A stretch of DNA of 64,000 bases from Terrihabitans soli (GCF_014191545.1 NZ_AP023361.1:372001-436000), one strand, 5' to 3'. Counted from the first letter of the stretch, positions 16,302 to 24,941 are shown. Numbers and translations: made by a program. Notes: generated by a model not told the origin, from the sequence alone.

Positions 16302-17105
16302 ATGAATTTGCCGAATGTCCAATATAACGGAAGCGGTCTCTCGCATGCCGTTTCGGAATGGGCGGTGCCGGTCGGTCTCGTCGCGCTTTGGGAGGTGCTG
16401 GCGCGCACAGGTTTTGTGGCGCCAAACGTGCTGCCGGCACCGTCCGCCGTAGCTCTTGCCGGATGGGAGGCGCTGCTCTCCGGCGAGCTTGCCGCCAATA
16501 TGTGGATCTCGACACTGCGTGCGCTGAGCGGGCTTCTCGTCGGCGGGTTGATCGGATTCTTCTTCGGTCTTGCGAACGGCCTGTCGTCGCTGTCCTACCG
16601 CTACACCGACACGACGCTGCAGATGATCCGCAACGTGCCGCATCTGGCGCTCATCCCGCTCGTTATCCTGTGGTTCGGCATCGAGGAAGAAGCGAAACTT
16701 TTCCTCGTCGCGCTCGGCGTCTTCTTCCCGATCTACATCAACACGCTGCATGGCGTGCGCAGCGTCGATCCGCAGCTGATCGAAATGGGCCGCGCCTATG
16801 GCATGTCGCGCTGGGAGCTGGTGCGGCGCGTCATCCTGCCCGGCGCGCTGCCGTCGATCTTTGTGGGCCTGCGCTTTTCGCTCGGCATTATGTGGCTGAC
16901 GCTGATCGTTGCCGAAACGATCTCATCGCAATCGGGCCTCGGCCATATGGCGATGGAAGCGCGCGAGTTTCTCCTCGTCGATATCGTCGTCCTCGCCATC
17001 ATCATCTACGCGCTGCTCGGCAAGCTCGCGGACTACATCGCCCGCGTTCTCGAACGCGCATCTTTGCAATGGCATCCCTCTTTCCAGAATCGAGGCGCAT
17101 CATGA
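16302..17105 (+). CDS. ssuC: Sulfonate-type ABC transporter permease
   Basis: 267 residues with about six membrane segments and the BPD_transp_1 coupling motif in [31 protein letters not shown]. Sequence and length match the SsuC/TauC/NtrB family for sulfonates, taurine or nitrate. GAGG precedes the ATG. The ATPase gene overlaps it by 4 bases. Because the adjacent cluster includes SsuD, an aliphatic sulfonate is the likely cargo. A CGGGAC hairpin at about 16261-16276 lies in the leader. Confidence 0.9.
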   Translation: MNLPNVQYNGSGLSHAVSEWAVPVGLVALWEVLARTGFVAPNVLPAPSAVALAGWEALLSGELAANMWISTLRALSGLLVGGLIGFFFGLANGLSSLSYRYTDTTLQMIRNVPHLALIPLVILWFGIEEEAKLFLVALGVFFPIYINTLHGVRSVDPQLIEMGRAYGMSRWELVRRVILPGALPSIFVGLRFSLGIMWLTLIVAETISSQSGLGHMAMEAREFLLVDIVVLAIIIYALLGKLADYIARVLERASLQWHPSFQNRGAS

Positions 17106-17953
17106 CAAGCATCGCGGCCCGCACGCTGATCGAGATCGAGGATGTTTCCGCGCCGGAGCCGCAGCGCGCGGCCGTGCCGGTGACGCTGCACGAGGTCGGC
17201 CGCAGCTTCGGCGACAAGCAGGTTCTGAGCGGGCTGAACCTGCACATCCCCGCCGGCCAGTTCGTCGCCGTTGTCGGAAAAAGCGGTTGCGGAAAATCGA
17301 CGCTGCTGCGCCTTCTCGCCGGTCTCGACCGGCCGTCGCAGGGGCGGCTCAGCATTGGCGATGGCGCGGGACACGATGCGGCGCGCATCATGTTCCAGGA
17401 ACCGCGCCTTCTGCCCTGGCAGCGCATTATCGGCAATGTCGAGACCGGCCTGCCGCATGTGCGCAACGGTGCGCGGCGCCGCGAACTTGCGGCAAGCCTT
17501 CTGTCCGAAGTCGGGCTTGCCGATCGCGCCGATGAATGGCCGTCCGTTCTGTCCGGCGGGCAGAAGCAGCGCGTCGCTCTGGCGCGCGCGCTTGTCAGCC
17601 GTCCGCGGCTTCTGGTGCTGGATGAACCGCTCGGTGCGCTCGACGCGCTGACGCGCATCGAAATGCAAAATCTGCTTGAGCGCATCTGGCTGGAGCAGCG
17701 CTTTACCGCGGTGCTCGTCACGCATGATGTGTCGGAGGCACTGGCGCTCGCCGATCGCGTGCTCCTGATCGATCACGGTGCGATCGCGCTCGACATCAAC
17801 GTGGCGCTGCCGCGCCCGCGCCGCCGCGGCTCGGCAGAGCTCGCAAAGCTCGAAGGCAAGATTCTCGACCGCCTCTTCGGCGAGGAGAGCGTAAGTACAG
17901 AGCCGCGCCAGAAACGTCTTGCCGGCGAGCGCAAACTGGCCGCCTCGCAATAA
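17102..17953 (+). CDS. ssuB: Sulfonate-type ABC transporter ATP-binding protein
   Basis: 283 residues. Walker [10 protein letters not shown] is at 60-68, a Q-loop region [10 protein letters not shown] at 97-106, signature LSGGQKQR at 150-157, Walker B LLVLDEP at 170-176, and the H-loop VTHD follows. The QEPRLLPW motif is typical of the SsuB/TauB/NrtD group. It is the only ATPase of the sulfonate cluster, which has two permeases (16302 and 19309), so it may energise both. The start overlaps the permease stop codon (ATGA). Confidence 0.92.
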   Translation: MTSIAARTLIEIEDVSAPEPQRAAVPVTLHEVGRSFGDKQVLSGLNLHIPAGQFVAVVGKSGCGKSTLLRLLAGLDRPSQGRLSIGDGAGHDAARIMFQEPRLLPWQRIIGNVETGLPHVRNGARRRELAASLLSEVGLADRADEWPSVLSGGQKQRVALARALVSRPRLLVLDEPLGALDALTRIEMQNLLERIWLEQRFTAVLVTHDVSEALALADRVLLIDHGAIALDINVALPRPRRRGSAELAKLEGKILDRLFGEESVSTEPRQKRLAGERKLAASQ

Positions 17954-18039
17954 CAACATATCAAAAATGTTAGTTATTTTTATTTCTTGACTTGTTTTGT
18001 AGATAATAGAAAAGTGCATGGGCGGATCGTTCAATCCGC

Positions 18040-18089
18040 CGCGGTTTTGATGGGACAGCTTGCTCCGCGTCACCAAGGCTAAAGCGCCA
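18040..18089 (+). ncRNA. SAM-II-like (SAM-alpha) riboswitch aptamer candidate
   Basis: Stem P1 is CGCGG (18040-18044) with CCGCG (18065-18069). The P1 loop contains CTTGC, and the 3' side contains GCTAAA (18078-18083). In the SAM-II fold TTGC pairs with GC(T)AA to make the pseudoknot, and a second two- to three-base helix forms upstream/downstream: here TGG (18051-18053) can pair with CCA (18087-18089), a compensatory swap of the CC/GG seen in the solved Sargasso Sea RNA. P1 loop length (20 nt) is nearly the 19 nt of that structure. SAM-II elements are largely confined to Alphaproteobacteria and control sulfur and methionine genes, which fits the tauA context. The linker after P1 is short and the GAUUU element is not standard, so the call is tentative. 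Confidence 0.5.
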
Positions 18090-18127
18090 CGACGAGTTTC
18101 GTGGGTGCCCGGAACAGGAGTTGGCCG

Positions 18128-18154
18128 ATGACCCGCAAGTGCTGTCGACGCTGA
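18128..18154 (+). CDS. Leader peptide MTRKCCRR, candidate cysteine attenuator
   Basis: An 8-codon frame with two adjacent cysteine codons (TGC TGT) and AGGAG seven bases before its ATG. It lies after the SAM-II-like aptamer and a CCACGA/TCGTGG hairpin (18087-18104), and ends 63 bases before the tauA start. Ribosome stalling at cysteine codons in short leader frames controls sulfur genes in actinobacteria. The ribosome binding site quality, tandem Cys codons and sulfur context support a similar role here; no clear terminator or anti-SD hairpin downstream could be drawn by eye. Confidence 0.5.
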   Translation: MTRKCCRR

Positions 18155-18217
18155 CGCGCCGAACCCCAAACTGAAACCGCCCGCGGCAGAGCCGGGGCAC
18201 ATTCAAGGATCGACATC

Positions 18218-19231
18218 ATGACCAATATCACACGCCGCGCGGCGCTGGCCGCGGCGGCAACCCTTGCACTCACCCTGAATTCGGGCGTGAGCTTCGCCGC
18301 CGACAAGACCGTCGTCATCGGCTATCAGACTTCGGTCGAGCCTTCGAAGGTCGCGCAGGCGTCCGGCGAATATGAAAAGGCGACGGGCTGGAAGATCGAC
18401 TGGCGCAAATTCGACTCGGGCGCCGACGTCATCGCCGCGCTTGCTTCGGGCGATGTGCAGATCGGCTATGTGGGCTCGAGCCCGCTCGCCGCTGCCGCCA
18501 GCCGCGAAGTTCCGTTCCAGACGATCTTCATCGCCGGCCTGATCGGCGACTCGGAAGCGCTCGTCGTGTCCAACAAGTCCGGCATCAAGGAGCCGAAGGA
18601 TCTCGCCGGCAAGAAGATCGCCGTGCCCTTCGTCTCGACGACGCATTACTCGCTGCTCGCGGCGCTGAAGCACTGGAACATCGATTCCAAGAGCGTTCAG
18701 ATTCTCAACCTGCGTCCGCCGGAAATCGCGGCGGCCTGGGAGCGCGGCGATATCGACGGCGCCTATGTGTGGGATCCGGCGCTCGGCAAGGCGAAGGAAA
18801 CCGGCTCCATCCTCGTTTCGTCGAAACAGGTCGGCGAATGGGGCGCGCCGACGTTTGACGCCTGGATCGCGCGCAACGATTTCATCGAAAAGAATTCGGA
18901 TGTCGTGAAGCAGTTCGTGAAGGTCACCGGCAAAGCCTATGAAGCCTATGCCAAGGACCCGAGCGCCTGGGACGCGAAATCCAAGCAGGCGGCGGATATC
19001 GCCCGCCTCACCGGCGCTAAGGCTGAAGAGGTTCCCGCTCTTCTGACCGGCTACCACCTCCCGGGACTCACCGAACAGGCCTCTCCCGCGCTGCTGGGCG
19101 GCGGCACGGTAAAAGCCATCGCGGATGCGGCGGCCTTCCTCAAGGAGCAGGGAAAGGTTCCCTCCGTGCTCCCTGATTACTCGGCCTATGTGACGAAGCG
19201 TTTCGTCACCGAAGCGACCGCCTCGCGGTGA
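18218..19231 (+). CDS. tauA: Taurine/sulfonate ABC transporter substrate-binding protein
   Basis: 337 residues with a signal peptide (RRAALAAAATLAL, cleavage after SFA near 29), possibly Tat-exported. The mature protein matches TauA: GYQTSVEPSKVAQASG near the start, [44 protein letters not shown], and the ligand-loop PPEIAAAWERGDIDGAYVWDPALGK. AAGGA precedes the ATG. It has its own long leader with riboswitch-like and leader-peptide elements, so it begins a transcription unit separate from the upstream ssuCB-like pair. A terminator follows before the permease gene. Confidence 0.92.
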   Translation: MTNITRRAALAAAATLALTLNSGVSFAADKTVVIGYQTSVEPSKVAQASGEYEKATGWKIDWRKFDSGADVIAALASGDVQIGYVGSSPLAAAASREVPFQTIFIAGLIGDSEALVVSNKSGIKEPKDLAGKKIAVPFVSTTHYSLLAALKHWNIDSKSVQILNLRPPEIAAAWERGDIDGAYVWDPALGKAKETGSILVSSKQVGEWGAPTFDAWIARNDFIEKNSDVVKQFVKVTGKAYEAYAKDPSAWDAKSKQAADIARLTGAKAEEVPALLTGYHLPGLTEQASPALLGGGTVKAIADAAAFLKEQGKVPSVLPDYSAYVTKRFVTEATASR

Positions 19232-19239
19232 TCCCCGAC

Positions 19240-19274
19240 TGGGCCCGGCTCCTCACGGCCGGGCCCATTTTCTT
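19240..19274 (+). terminator. Rho-independent terminator between tauA and tauC
   Basis: Nine-base GC-rich arms TGGGCCCGG (19240-19248) and CCGGGCCCA (19259-19267) followed by TTTTCTT. Being inside the cluster, it may be a partial terminator that makes more binding protein than permease. Confidence 0.8.
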
Positions 19275-19308
19275 ATCAAGGCCCATTCTTCTCTAGGTAA
19301 GTACGATC

Positions 19309-20139
19309 ATGAGCGCGATTGTCGAGCACATCTCAGATGACGGGCCGCCCGATGTGGCGCCCCTGCGTCTGCCGCGCCTCGAAGCTTTCCACATTTCCCT
19401 CGCCACGCTGTTCGCTCTCCTTCTGGCGTGGTGGGGCATCACGGCTGCCGGGCTTGTGAAGCCGCTCTTCCTTCCTGGCCCGGTAGCCGTGCTATCCCAA
19501 TTCGTGACGGTGACGACCACCGGCTATGTCGATGCGACGCTCGTCCAGCATCTGATCGCAAGCCTCGGCCGCGTTTTTGCGGCGCTTGTTGCATCCGCGC
19601 TTATCGGCGTGCCGATCGGTTTTGCCATCGGCCTCAGCCGCATCGGCCGCGGTATTCTCGATCCGCTGCTCGAAATTCTTCGGCCCATTCCGCCGCTCGC
19701 TTATCTGCCGCTCGTCATCATCTGGTTCGGCATCGGCGAAGTGTCGAAGGTTCTGATCATCGGCATCGCCATGCTGGCGCCGATTGCGCTGTCGACCGCG
19801 TCCGGCGTCCGCGCCGTCTCGAGCGACTATATCGAAGCCGCGCGCCTGCTCGGCGCCAGCGAAACGCAGATCATCCGCCAGATCATTTTTCCGAGTGCTC
19901 TGCCGCAAATCCTCACCGGGGTGCGCATTGCGCTCGGCGCCGGCTGGTCGACGCTCGTTGCCGCCGAACTCGTCGCGGCGACACGCGGCCTCGGCTTCAT
20001 GATCCAGTCCGCCGCGCAATTTCTCGTCACCGATGTCGTCATCATGGGAATTCTCGTGATCGCCGCCGTGGCGTTTCTGCTCGAAACCTTGGTGCGCATC
20101 GCCGAGCGCCTGCTCGTGCCCTGGCACGGAAAACTTTGA
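19309..20139 (+). CDS. tauC: Taurine/sulfonate ABC transporter permease
   Basis: 276 residues, about six membrane segments and the coupling motif EAARLLGASETQIIRQIIFPSALPQILTGVRIALG. The pattern LEILRPIPPLAYLPLVIIWFGIGE is typical of TauC. It is the second permease in the cluster. The likely partner ATPase is the one at 17102, because no tauB is present in the window. It is followed after 16 bases by a second binding protein. Confidence 0.9.
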   Translation: MSAIVEHISDDGPPDVAPLRLPRLEAFHISLATLFALLLAWWGITAAGLVKPLFLPGPVAVLSQFVTVTTTGYVDATLVQHLIASLGRVFAALVASALIGVPIGFAIGLSRIGRGILDPLLEILRPIPPLAYLPLVIIWFGIGEVSKVLIIGIAMLAPIALSTASGVRAVSSDYIEAARLLGASETQIIRQIIFPSALPQILTGVRIALGAGWSTLVAAELVAATRGLGFMIQSAAQFLVTDVVIMGILVIAAVAFLLETLVRIAERLLVPWHGKL

Positions 20140-20155
20140 AAAGGGGGAAAGTCAC

Positions 20156-21106
20156 ATGATCGTTTCAAGGCGCATATTCGCGAACCTCGTCCTCGCAACC
20201 CTTGCGGCGACGATCGCAACTCCGGCTCCGGCGCAGGATAAGGTCGTGCGCATCGGCCATCAGAAGATCGGCGCTTTTGCGCTGCTGAAGCCGACCGGCC
20301 TTCTCGAAGAGCGGCTGAAGAAACTCGGCTACAGCGTGACCTGGACGGAATTTCCCGCCGGTCCGCAGCTTCTCGAGGCGGTCAATGTCGGCGCGGTTGA
20401 TTTTGCCCATACGGGCGAAGCGCCGCCGGTCTTCGCGCAGGCGGCCGGTGCGCCCATCGTCTATATCGCCCATGAGCCGGCAGCTCCTGCCGCCGAGGCG
20501 ATCCTTGTTCAGAAGGACAGCCCGATCAAAAGCGTCGCCGATCTGAAAGGCAAGAAGGTCGCGCTCAACAAAGGCTCGAACGTTCATTACCTCCTCGTGA
20601 AGGCGCTGGAGAAGGCCGGGCTTGCCTACAGCGATGTCGAAGTCGCGTATCTGCCGCCGGCCGACGGGCGCGCCGCGTTCGAGAAGGGCGCGGTCGATGC
20701 CTGGGTGATCTGGGAGCCCTTCCGCGCTGCCGCCGAAATCGCGACGGGCGCACGCACTCTCGCCGATGGCACGGGCCTCGTCTCCAACCACGAATTCCTG
20801 TTCACGACGAAATCTTTCGCGGCCAACAACCCGAAGGAAGTCGTCGATACGGTGCTCGCCGCATCGAAAGAGATTTATGCAAAGGCGCGCGCCGATGTGA
20901 AAGGCACGGCCGAAACCTATAGCCGTGCCGTCGGCATTCCGGCCGCCGCTTTTGAGGCGAGCCTCAAGCGCAAGAGCCTCGATATCGTGCCGATCAGCGA
21001 CGAGATCCTCGCCCAGCAGCAGAAGATCGCCGACACCTTCCTCGAACTCGGGCTGATCCCGAAGGCGATCACCGTGTCGGACGCCGCGTACAAGCCGGCC
21101 TCGTAA
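20156..21106 (+). CDS. ssuA: Aliphatic sulfonate ABC transporter substrate-binding protein
   Basis: 316 residues with a signal peptide ending near APAQA/AQD (about residue 26). SsuA features are visible: [86 protein letters not shown], and [34 protein letters not shown]-like sequence precedes the ATG. It lies between tauC and ssuD. Confidence 0.93.
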   Translation: MIVSRRIFANLVLATLAATIATPAPAQDKVVRIGHQKIGAFALLKPTGLLEERLKKLGYSVTWTEFPAGPQLLEAVNVGAVDFAHTGEAPPVFAQAAGAPIVYIAHEPAAPAAEAILVQKDSPIKSVADLKGKKVALNKGSNVHYLLVKALEKAGLAYSDVEVAYLPPADGRAAFEKGAVDAWVIWEPFRAAAEIATGARTLADGTGLVSNHEFLFTTKSFAANNPKEVVDTVLAASKEIYAKARADVKGTAETYSRAVGIPAAAFEASLKRKSLDIVPISDEILAQQQKIADTFLELGLIPKAITVSDAAYKPAS

Positions 21107-21125
21107 AGGCCGTGAAGGAGAGCAT

Positions 21126-22319
21126 ATGACGATTACGAAGAGCGCGTCCGGCATCGAGCCGGCGCAGGCGGCGAAGGTTCTGTGGTTTCTGCCGACACAT
21201 GGCGACGGGCATTATCTCGGTACGTCCGAAGGTGCCCGTCATGTCGATATCAACTATCTGAAGCAGATCGCGCAGGCGGCCGACACGCTCGGCTATTTCG
21301 GCGTTCTTCTGCCGACGGGGCGAAGCTGCGAGGATAGCTGGATCGTCGCGTCCGCGCTTGCGCTGCAGACGCAGAACCTGCGCTATCTCGTGGCGGTGCG
21401 TCCGGGACTGCTCTCGCCGGCGGTTGCGGCGCGCATGACGGCGACACTCGACCGCGCCTCGAACGGGCGTCTTCTGATCAATGTGGTGACGGGCGGCGAT
21501 CCGGTCGAGAACAAAGGTGATGGTCTCTTTGCGCCGCATGCCGAGCGCTACGAGATCACGCGCGAATTCCTGCATGTTTATTCCGCCCTCTTGCGCGGCG
21601 AGACGGTGAACTATTCCGGCAAGCACATTCAGGTCGAAGACGGAAAGCTCCTCTTCCCGCCGCTGCAGGAGGGCGGGCCGCCGCTTTATTTCGGCGGATC
21701 ATCGGGCCCCGCGCTTGATGTCGCCGCCGAGACGGTCGAAAAATATCTGACCTGGGGCGAGCCGCCGAAGGATGTCGCGGAAAAGCTCGCCGCAGCGGAT
21801 GCGGCGGCAAAAGCCAAAGGCCGCACGTTCAGCTACGGAATCCGCCTTCACGTCATCGTGCGCGACACGAATGAAGAGGCCTGGGCTGCCGCCGACAAAC
21901 TGATCAGCCATCTCGATCAGGAAACGATCGACGCCGCGCAGAAGATTTTTGCGCGCTATGATTCCGTCGGCCAGCAGCGCATGGCGAAGCTGCATGGCGG
22001 CCGCCGCGAAAATCTCGAAGTCAGTCCCAATCTCTGGGCCGGTGTCGGTCTTGTGCGCGGCGGAGCCGGAACGGCGCTTGTCGGCGATCCTGAGACCGTT
22101 GCGGCGCGGATCAAGGAGTACATGTCGCTCGGCATCGATACCTTCATCCTCTCCGGCTATCCGCATCTCGAAGAGGCCTACACGTTTGCGGAGAAGGTCT
22201 TCCCGCTGCTGCCGCTCGATCATGCGGCGCGCCCGCGGAACATAAGCGCAAAGACGGGAACGCTTGGAGAGATCGTCGCCAATTACCTACCGCCGGAGCG
22301 GCGCCAGGCGCAGTCCTAA
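21126..22319 (+). CDS. ssuD: FMNH2-dependent alkanesulfonate monooxygenase
   Basis: 397 residues, slightly longer than the roughly 380 of E. coli SsuD. The luciferase-fold motifs are present: [15 protein letters not shown] at the N-terminus, [65 protein letters not shown], and the C-terminal [19 protein letters not shown]. It desulfonates C2-C10 alkanesulfonates, releasing sulfite, using reduced flavin. The partner flavin reductase (SsuE) is not in the window. AAGGAGAGC lies before the ATG. Confidence 0.95.
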   Translation: MTITKSASGIEPAQAAKVLWFLPTHGDGHYLGTSEGARHVDINYLKQIAQAADTLGYFGVLLPTGRSCEDSWIVASALALQTQNLRYLVAVRPGLLSPAVAARMTATLDRASNGRLLINVVTGGDPVENKGDGLFAPHAERYEITREFLHVYSALLRGETVNYSGKHIQVEDGKLLFPPLQEGGPPLYFGGSSGPALDVAAETVEKYLTWGEPPKDVAEKLAAADAAAKAKGRTFSYGIRLHVIVRDTNEEAWAAADKLISHLDQETIDAAQKIFARYDSVGQQRMAKLHGGRRENLEVSPNLWAGVGLVRGGAGTALVGDPETVAARIKEYMSLGIDTFILSGYPHLEEAYTFAEKVFPLLPLDHAARPRNISAKTGTLGEIVANYLPPERRQAQS

Positions 22320-22407
22320 ATCTGTTTTCAGTCAATAGTTTAGCTTTTTATCGGCAGCTTTCGGCTGCGCGGGAGCTGCCGCGCAACCCTTTGGCGCTTG
22401 CGGAATC

Positions 22408-22422
22408 TGCATTATGAATTCA
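22408..22422. promoter_or_regulatory. Candidate operator, copy 3 (TGCATT-N3-AATTCA)
   Basis: TGCATTATGAATTCA has the same two 6-base arms as the copies at 6173 and 10540 with a different 3-base centre (ATG instead of CAT). It lies 53 nt before the ATG of the ketopantoate-reductase-like gene. Confidence 0.5.
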
Positions 22423-22474
22423 AATTCTGCCCATGAGCCGGCTGCGGGGCCGGGCGCACATGCAGAGGGCTGCG

Positions 22475-23548
22475 ATGACCGCCTATAATGTCATGATCTT
22501 CGGGGCGTCCTACGGATCGCTCCTCGGTACCAAGCTGGCTATGGCCGGCCACAACGTCACGCTCGTTTGCCTCAAGAGCGAGGCCGATCTCATCAACACT
22601 GAAGGCACGCGCGTGCGCATGCCGGTGAAGGGTCCGCGCGGGCCGATGGAGATCGAAGTCCATTCGCGCAATCTTCCCGGCCGTATCCGTGCGACGACGA
22701 CGGCAGAGGCCGATGTGAACGCTCACGATCTCGTTGGCCTTGCGATGCAGGAGCCGCAATATGGCTCGCCCGGCGTGCGAGAGCTGCTCGAAGCCGTCGC
22801 GGATTCGAAGAAGCCGTGCATGTCGATCATGAACATGCCGCCGCTGGCTTATCTGAAGCGCATTCCCAAACTCGGCGCAGATAAACTTCGGTATTGCTTC
22901 ACCGATCCGAGCGTCTGGGACCGGTTCGATCCCGAACTCGTCACGCTCTGCAGCCCCGATCCGCAGGCGTTCCGTCCGCCGGAAGAAAAGTCCAATCTTC
23001 TGCAGGTCACGCTGCCGACGAATTTCAAGGCGGCGCGCTTCACCTCGCAGAAGCACACAGATCTGCTGAAGGTTCTGCAGAAAGACATCGAAGCCGTGCG
23101 TTTCGATAGCGGCGAGGGCCCGGTCGAAGTGCCGATCAAGCTGAAAGTGCATGAATCGATCTTCGTGCCGCTCGCCAAATGGGCGATGCTGCTTACCGGA
23201 AATTATCGCTGCGTCGAACTCGAATCCGTCCGCTCGATCCGCGATGCCGTGCACTCCAATCTCGCGGAATCGCGCGACGTCTATGAGTGGGTGCAGAAGG
23301 TCTGCATCGGGCTCGGCGCGTCGCCGGACGACATGGTGCCGTTTGAGAAATATGCGAATGCCGCAACGGGCCTTGTGAAGCCGTCGTCTGCGGCGCGTGC
23401 GCTCGCTGCCGGTGCGCCGAATATCGAGCGTGTCGATCTTCTCGTGCAGTCGTCGGCCGCAGCGCTCGGCCTCAGCCATCCCGTGGTCGATCGCACGGTC
23501 GCCTATGTCGATGCAAAGCTTGCGAGCAACCGCCGCCGCGCGGCCTAA
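22475..23548 (+). CDS. Ketopantoate reductase/opine dehydrogenase-like NAD(P)-binding protein
   Basis: About 357 residues. The N-terminal Rossmann fold starts NVMIFGASYGSLLGTKLAMAGHNVTLVC, a G-x-S-x-G-x-L variation of the usual GxGxxG. The C-terminal helical domain is of the ApbA/PanE type and includes KLKVHESIFVPLAKWAMLLTGNYRC. GAGGG lies five to six bases before the ATG at 22475, which is preferred over the upstream ATG at 22433. A terminator follows. The operator in front links it to the GntR-regulated block at 6-14 kb and not to the sulfonate genes. Reaction unknown; reduction or oxidation of a 2-keto or 2-hydroxy acid is likely. Confidence 0.75.
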   Translation: MTAYNVMIFGASYGSLLGTKLAMAGHNVTLVCLKSEADLINTEGTRVRMPVKGPRGPMEIEVHSRNLPGRIRATTTAEADVNAHDLVGLAMQEPQYGSPGVRELLEAVADSKKPCMSIMNMPPLAYLKRIPKLGADKLRYCFTDPSVWDRFDPELVTLCSPDPQAFRPPEEKSNLLQVTLPTNFKAARFTSQKHTDLLKVLQKDIEAVRFDSGEGPVEVPIKLKVHESIFVPLAKWAMLLTGNYRCVELESVRSIRDAVHSNLAESRDVYEWVQKVCIGLGASPDDMVPFEKYANAATGLVKPSSAARALAAGAPNIERVDLLVQSSAAALGLSHPVVDRTVAYVDAKLASNRRRAA

Positions 23549-23572
23549 AGAAAAGTAGTTTTGAGCAGGATC

Positions 23573-23600
23573 AAGGCCCCGCGATGAGCGGGGCCTTATT
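23573..23600 (+). terminator. Rho-independent terminator
   Basis: Ten-base arms AAGGCCCCGC (23573-23582) and GCGGGGCCTT (23588-23597) around GATGA, followed by ATTCGTT. It ends the ketopantoate-reductase-like gene; the T-tract is weak. Confidence 0.75.
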
Positions 23601-23635
23601 CGTTGACGTCATGTCGCTATGCGAAGGAGCGAGGC

Positions 23636-24028
23636 ATGTCATCCGCGATTTCCGATCTTGCGCATCTGCGCCGTATCCGCCTTGAGCTGGCCCGCGAGAA
23701 GGGCAATCCTGAAGGCAATTCCGGCTATGGTTACGAAGTCATCGCCGCTCTCACACCGGACGGCCGCATTGATGCCGATCTTTGGAAGGAGCAGCGCGAC
23801 CGTTTTCGCGTTCTGCGCTTCCGGCCAGACGGCGACAAGGATTTTGGCCATCTCGTGCGCCGCCCGGGCGGAAGCTGGGCGTTCCTCTACGACATCGCAG
23901 GCGATAGCGAGCTCGAGGCGGGCCATCATTTCGAAGACGAGCGTTTCGTCGTCGGAGAATATGTGGCGATACGCGAGGGAGACCGGCAGACGCATACCTA
24001 TCGCGTCGTGTCGGTGGAGCGCCCGTGA
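23636..24028 (+). CDS. Conserved-looking hypothetical protein
   Basis: 130 residues, soluble, beginning MSSAISDLAHLRRIRLELAR. Features include a GYGYEVIAALTPDGRIDADLWKEQR stretch and aromatic/acidic C-terminal half with FEDERFVVGEYVAIREGD, suggesting a small beta-rich domain. The ATG at 23636 has AAGGAG upstream; an earlier in-frame start overlaps the terminator. I do not recognise a family with certainty. It is convergent with the small membrane protein at 24040. Confidence 0.7.
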   Translation: MSSAISDLAHLRRIRLELAREKGNPEGNSGYGYEVIAALTPDGRIDADLWKEQRDRFRVLRFRPDGDKDFGHLVRRPGGSWAFLYDIAGDSELEAGHHFEDERFVVGEYVAIREGDRQTHTYRVVSVERP

Positions 24029-24039
24029 TGTCCGCGCCG

Positions 24040-24246
24040 TCAGGGGAGCGGATCGATGGGGATCCGTCCGGCGATAAAGGCCATGCCTGCTCGAAAAACT
24101 GCCCAGGCTGCAAGGAGCAGGAAGGGCAGGCACAAAAGGCCGAGGCCGAACTGCCAGCGCCAGTGATGGAACCCGTCATCGGGCGGGTAAGCCATAGCGA
24201 GCGACGGGTCGCCGGTTGCGGCAGCAATATTCATCAGTTCGATCAT
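24040..24246 (-). CDS. Small membrane protein under a putative FNR/FixK box
   Basis: 68 residues with one clear membrane helix (FGLGLLCLPFLLLAAWAVFRAGMAF, about 33-57) and a short aromatic N-terminal region GFHHWRWQ. GGGAG precedes the ATG at good spacing. A TTGAC-N4-GTCAA box lies about 57 bases upstream of the start, and the fixJLK genes are adjacent, so it is probably induced in microaerobiosis. I do not recognise a family. The size is like small accessory subunits of respiratory oxidases, but this is speculation. Confidence 0.65.
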   Translation of the reverse strand: MIELMNIAAATGDPSLAMAYPPDDGFHHWRWQFGLGLLCLPFLLLAAWAVFRAGMAFIAGRIPIDPLP

Positions 24247-24296
24247 GGCGGGCTCCCCGGAAGCCCCGACCCTGCGATAAGACGCGCCGTCTGGCC

Positions 24297-24310
24297 TTGA
24301 CGCACGTCAA
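24297..24310 (-). promoter_or_regulatory. FNR/FixK-type box
   Basis: TTGACGCACGTCAA fits TTGAY-N4-RTCAA exactly and is perfectly symmetric in its arms. It lies between the end of fixJ and the small membrane protein gene on the minus strand. A TTATC element on that strand (about 24276-24280) could be the -10 region, which would put the box near -36 instead of the ideal -41.5. Confidence 0.6.
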
Positions 24311-24317
24311 AGACTTT

Positions 24318-24938
24318 TCAGCTGTCGCCTGAAAGCGCAGCTCCGCCGGCAATCGACATGCGGACGAGATCGGCGAGGTTCTTCGCCTGCATCTTCGTCA
24401 TGACATGAGCGCGGTGAATTTCGACCGTCCGCGCACTGATGCCGAGCTCATGCCCGATCACCTTGTTGGGGTTGCCCTTCACAAGGCTGCGCATGACTTC
24501 CTGCTCGCGCTGGGAAAGGCGTCCATAGCGCTCAACGATGTCGTGGCGGCCATGTTCTTCCGGAGAACCCGTGTTCGCGAGCGCCTGGTTTACGGCGGCA
24601 AGAAGGCGCTCGTCGTCATAGGGCTTCTCGATGAAATCCGCTGCGCCCGCTTTCATCGCTTCGACCGCGAGCGGCACATCGCCGTGGCCGGTGATGATAA
24701 CAACACACAGATCGGGCCGTTTCGTCTTGGCGCGGCGCAGAAGCTCGATACCCGACATGTCCGGCATCCGCACATCGGCGATCACGCAGCGGCATTGCGA
24801 AAACTCTTTGGAGTCGAGAAAGGCCGGGCCGGATTCGAACGAAGCCGGCCAGAAACCGGAGGTCGACAACAGAAAGCTCAACGATTTGCGTGCGGGCTCG
24901 TCATCGTCCACGACGCAGATCAGCTGGTCCACGGCCAT
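24318..24938 (-). CDS. fixJ: Two-component response regulator FixJ
   Basis: 206 residues. The receiver domain (1-120) has the acidic cluster VVDDDEP at 9-15, phosphoacceptor D55 in IADVRMPDMSG and K105 in FIEKPYDD. The LuxR/NarL helix-turn-helix is at about 140-198 (LSQREQEVMRSLVKGNPNKVIGHELGISARTVEIHRAHVMTKM). Length and sequence match FixJ, which FixL phosphorylates at low oxygen and which activates fixK. The fixL stop codon lies 3 bases upstream. Confidence 0.94.
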   Translation of the reverse strand: MAVDQLICVVDDDEPARKSLSFLLSTSGFWPASFESGPAFLDSKEFSQCRCVIADVRMPDMSGIELLRRAKTKRPDLCVVIITGHGDVPLAVEAMKAGAADFIEKPYDDERLLAAVNQALANTGSPEEHGRHDIVERYGRLSQREQEVMRSLVKGNPNKVIGHELGISARTVEIHRAHVMTKMQAKNLADLVRMSIAGGAALSGDS

Positions 24939-24941
24939 GAA

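Noticed and set aside
15775-16305. Histidine-rich 176-residue frame opposite the methionine-rich gene
   Set aside because: The His runs are just ATG read as CAT on the other strand. The minus-strand frame has a proper ribosome binding site and ends at the shared terminator.
16358-17953. 531-residue frame covering the permease region and the ATPase
   Set aside because: Its first half is an Arg-rich out-of-frame reading of the permease; only the part from 17102 is the true ATPase.
22352-22381. CGGCAGCT/AGCTGCCG hairpin after ssuD as a terminator
   Set aside because: No T-tract follows on either strand, so it is left as an unexplained hairpin.
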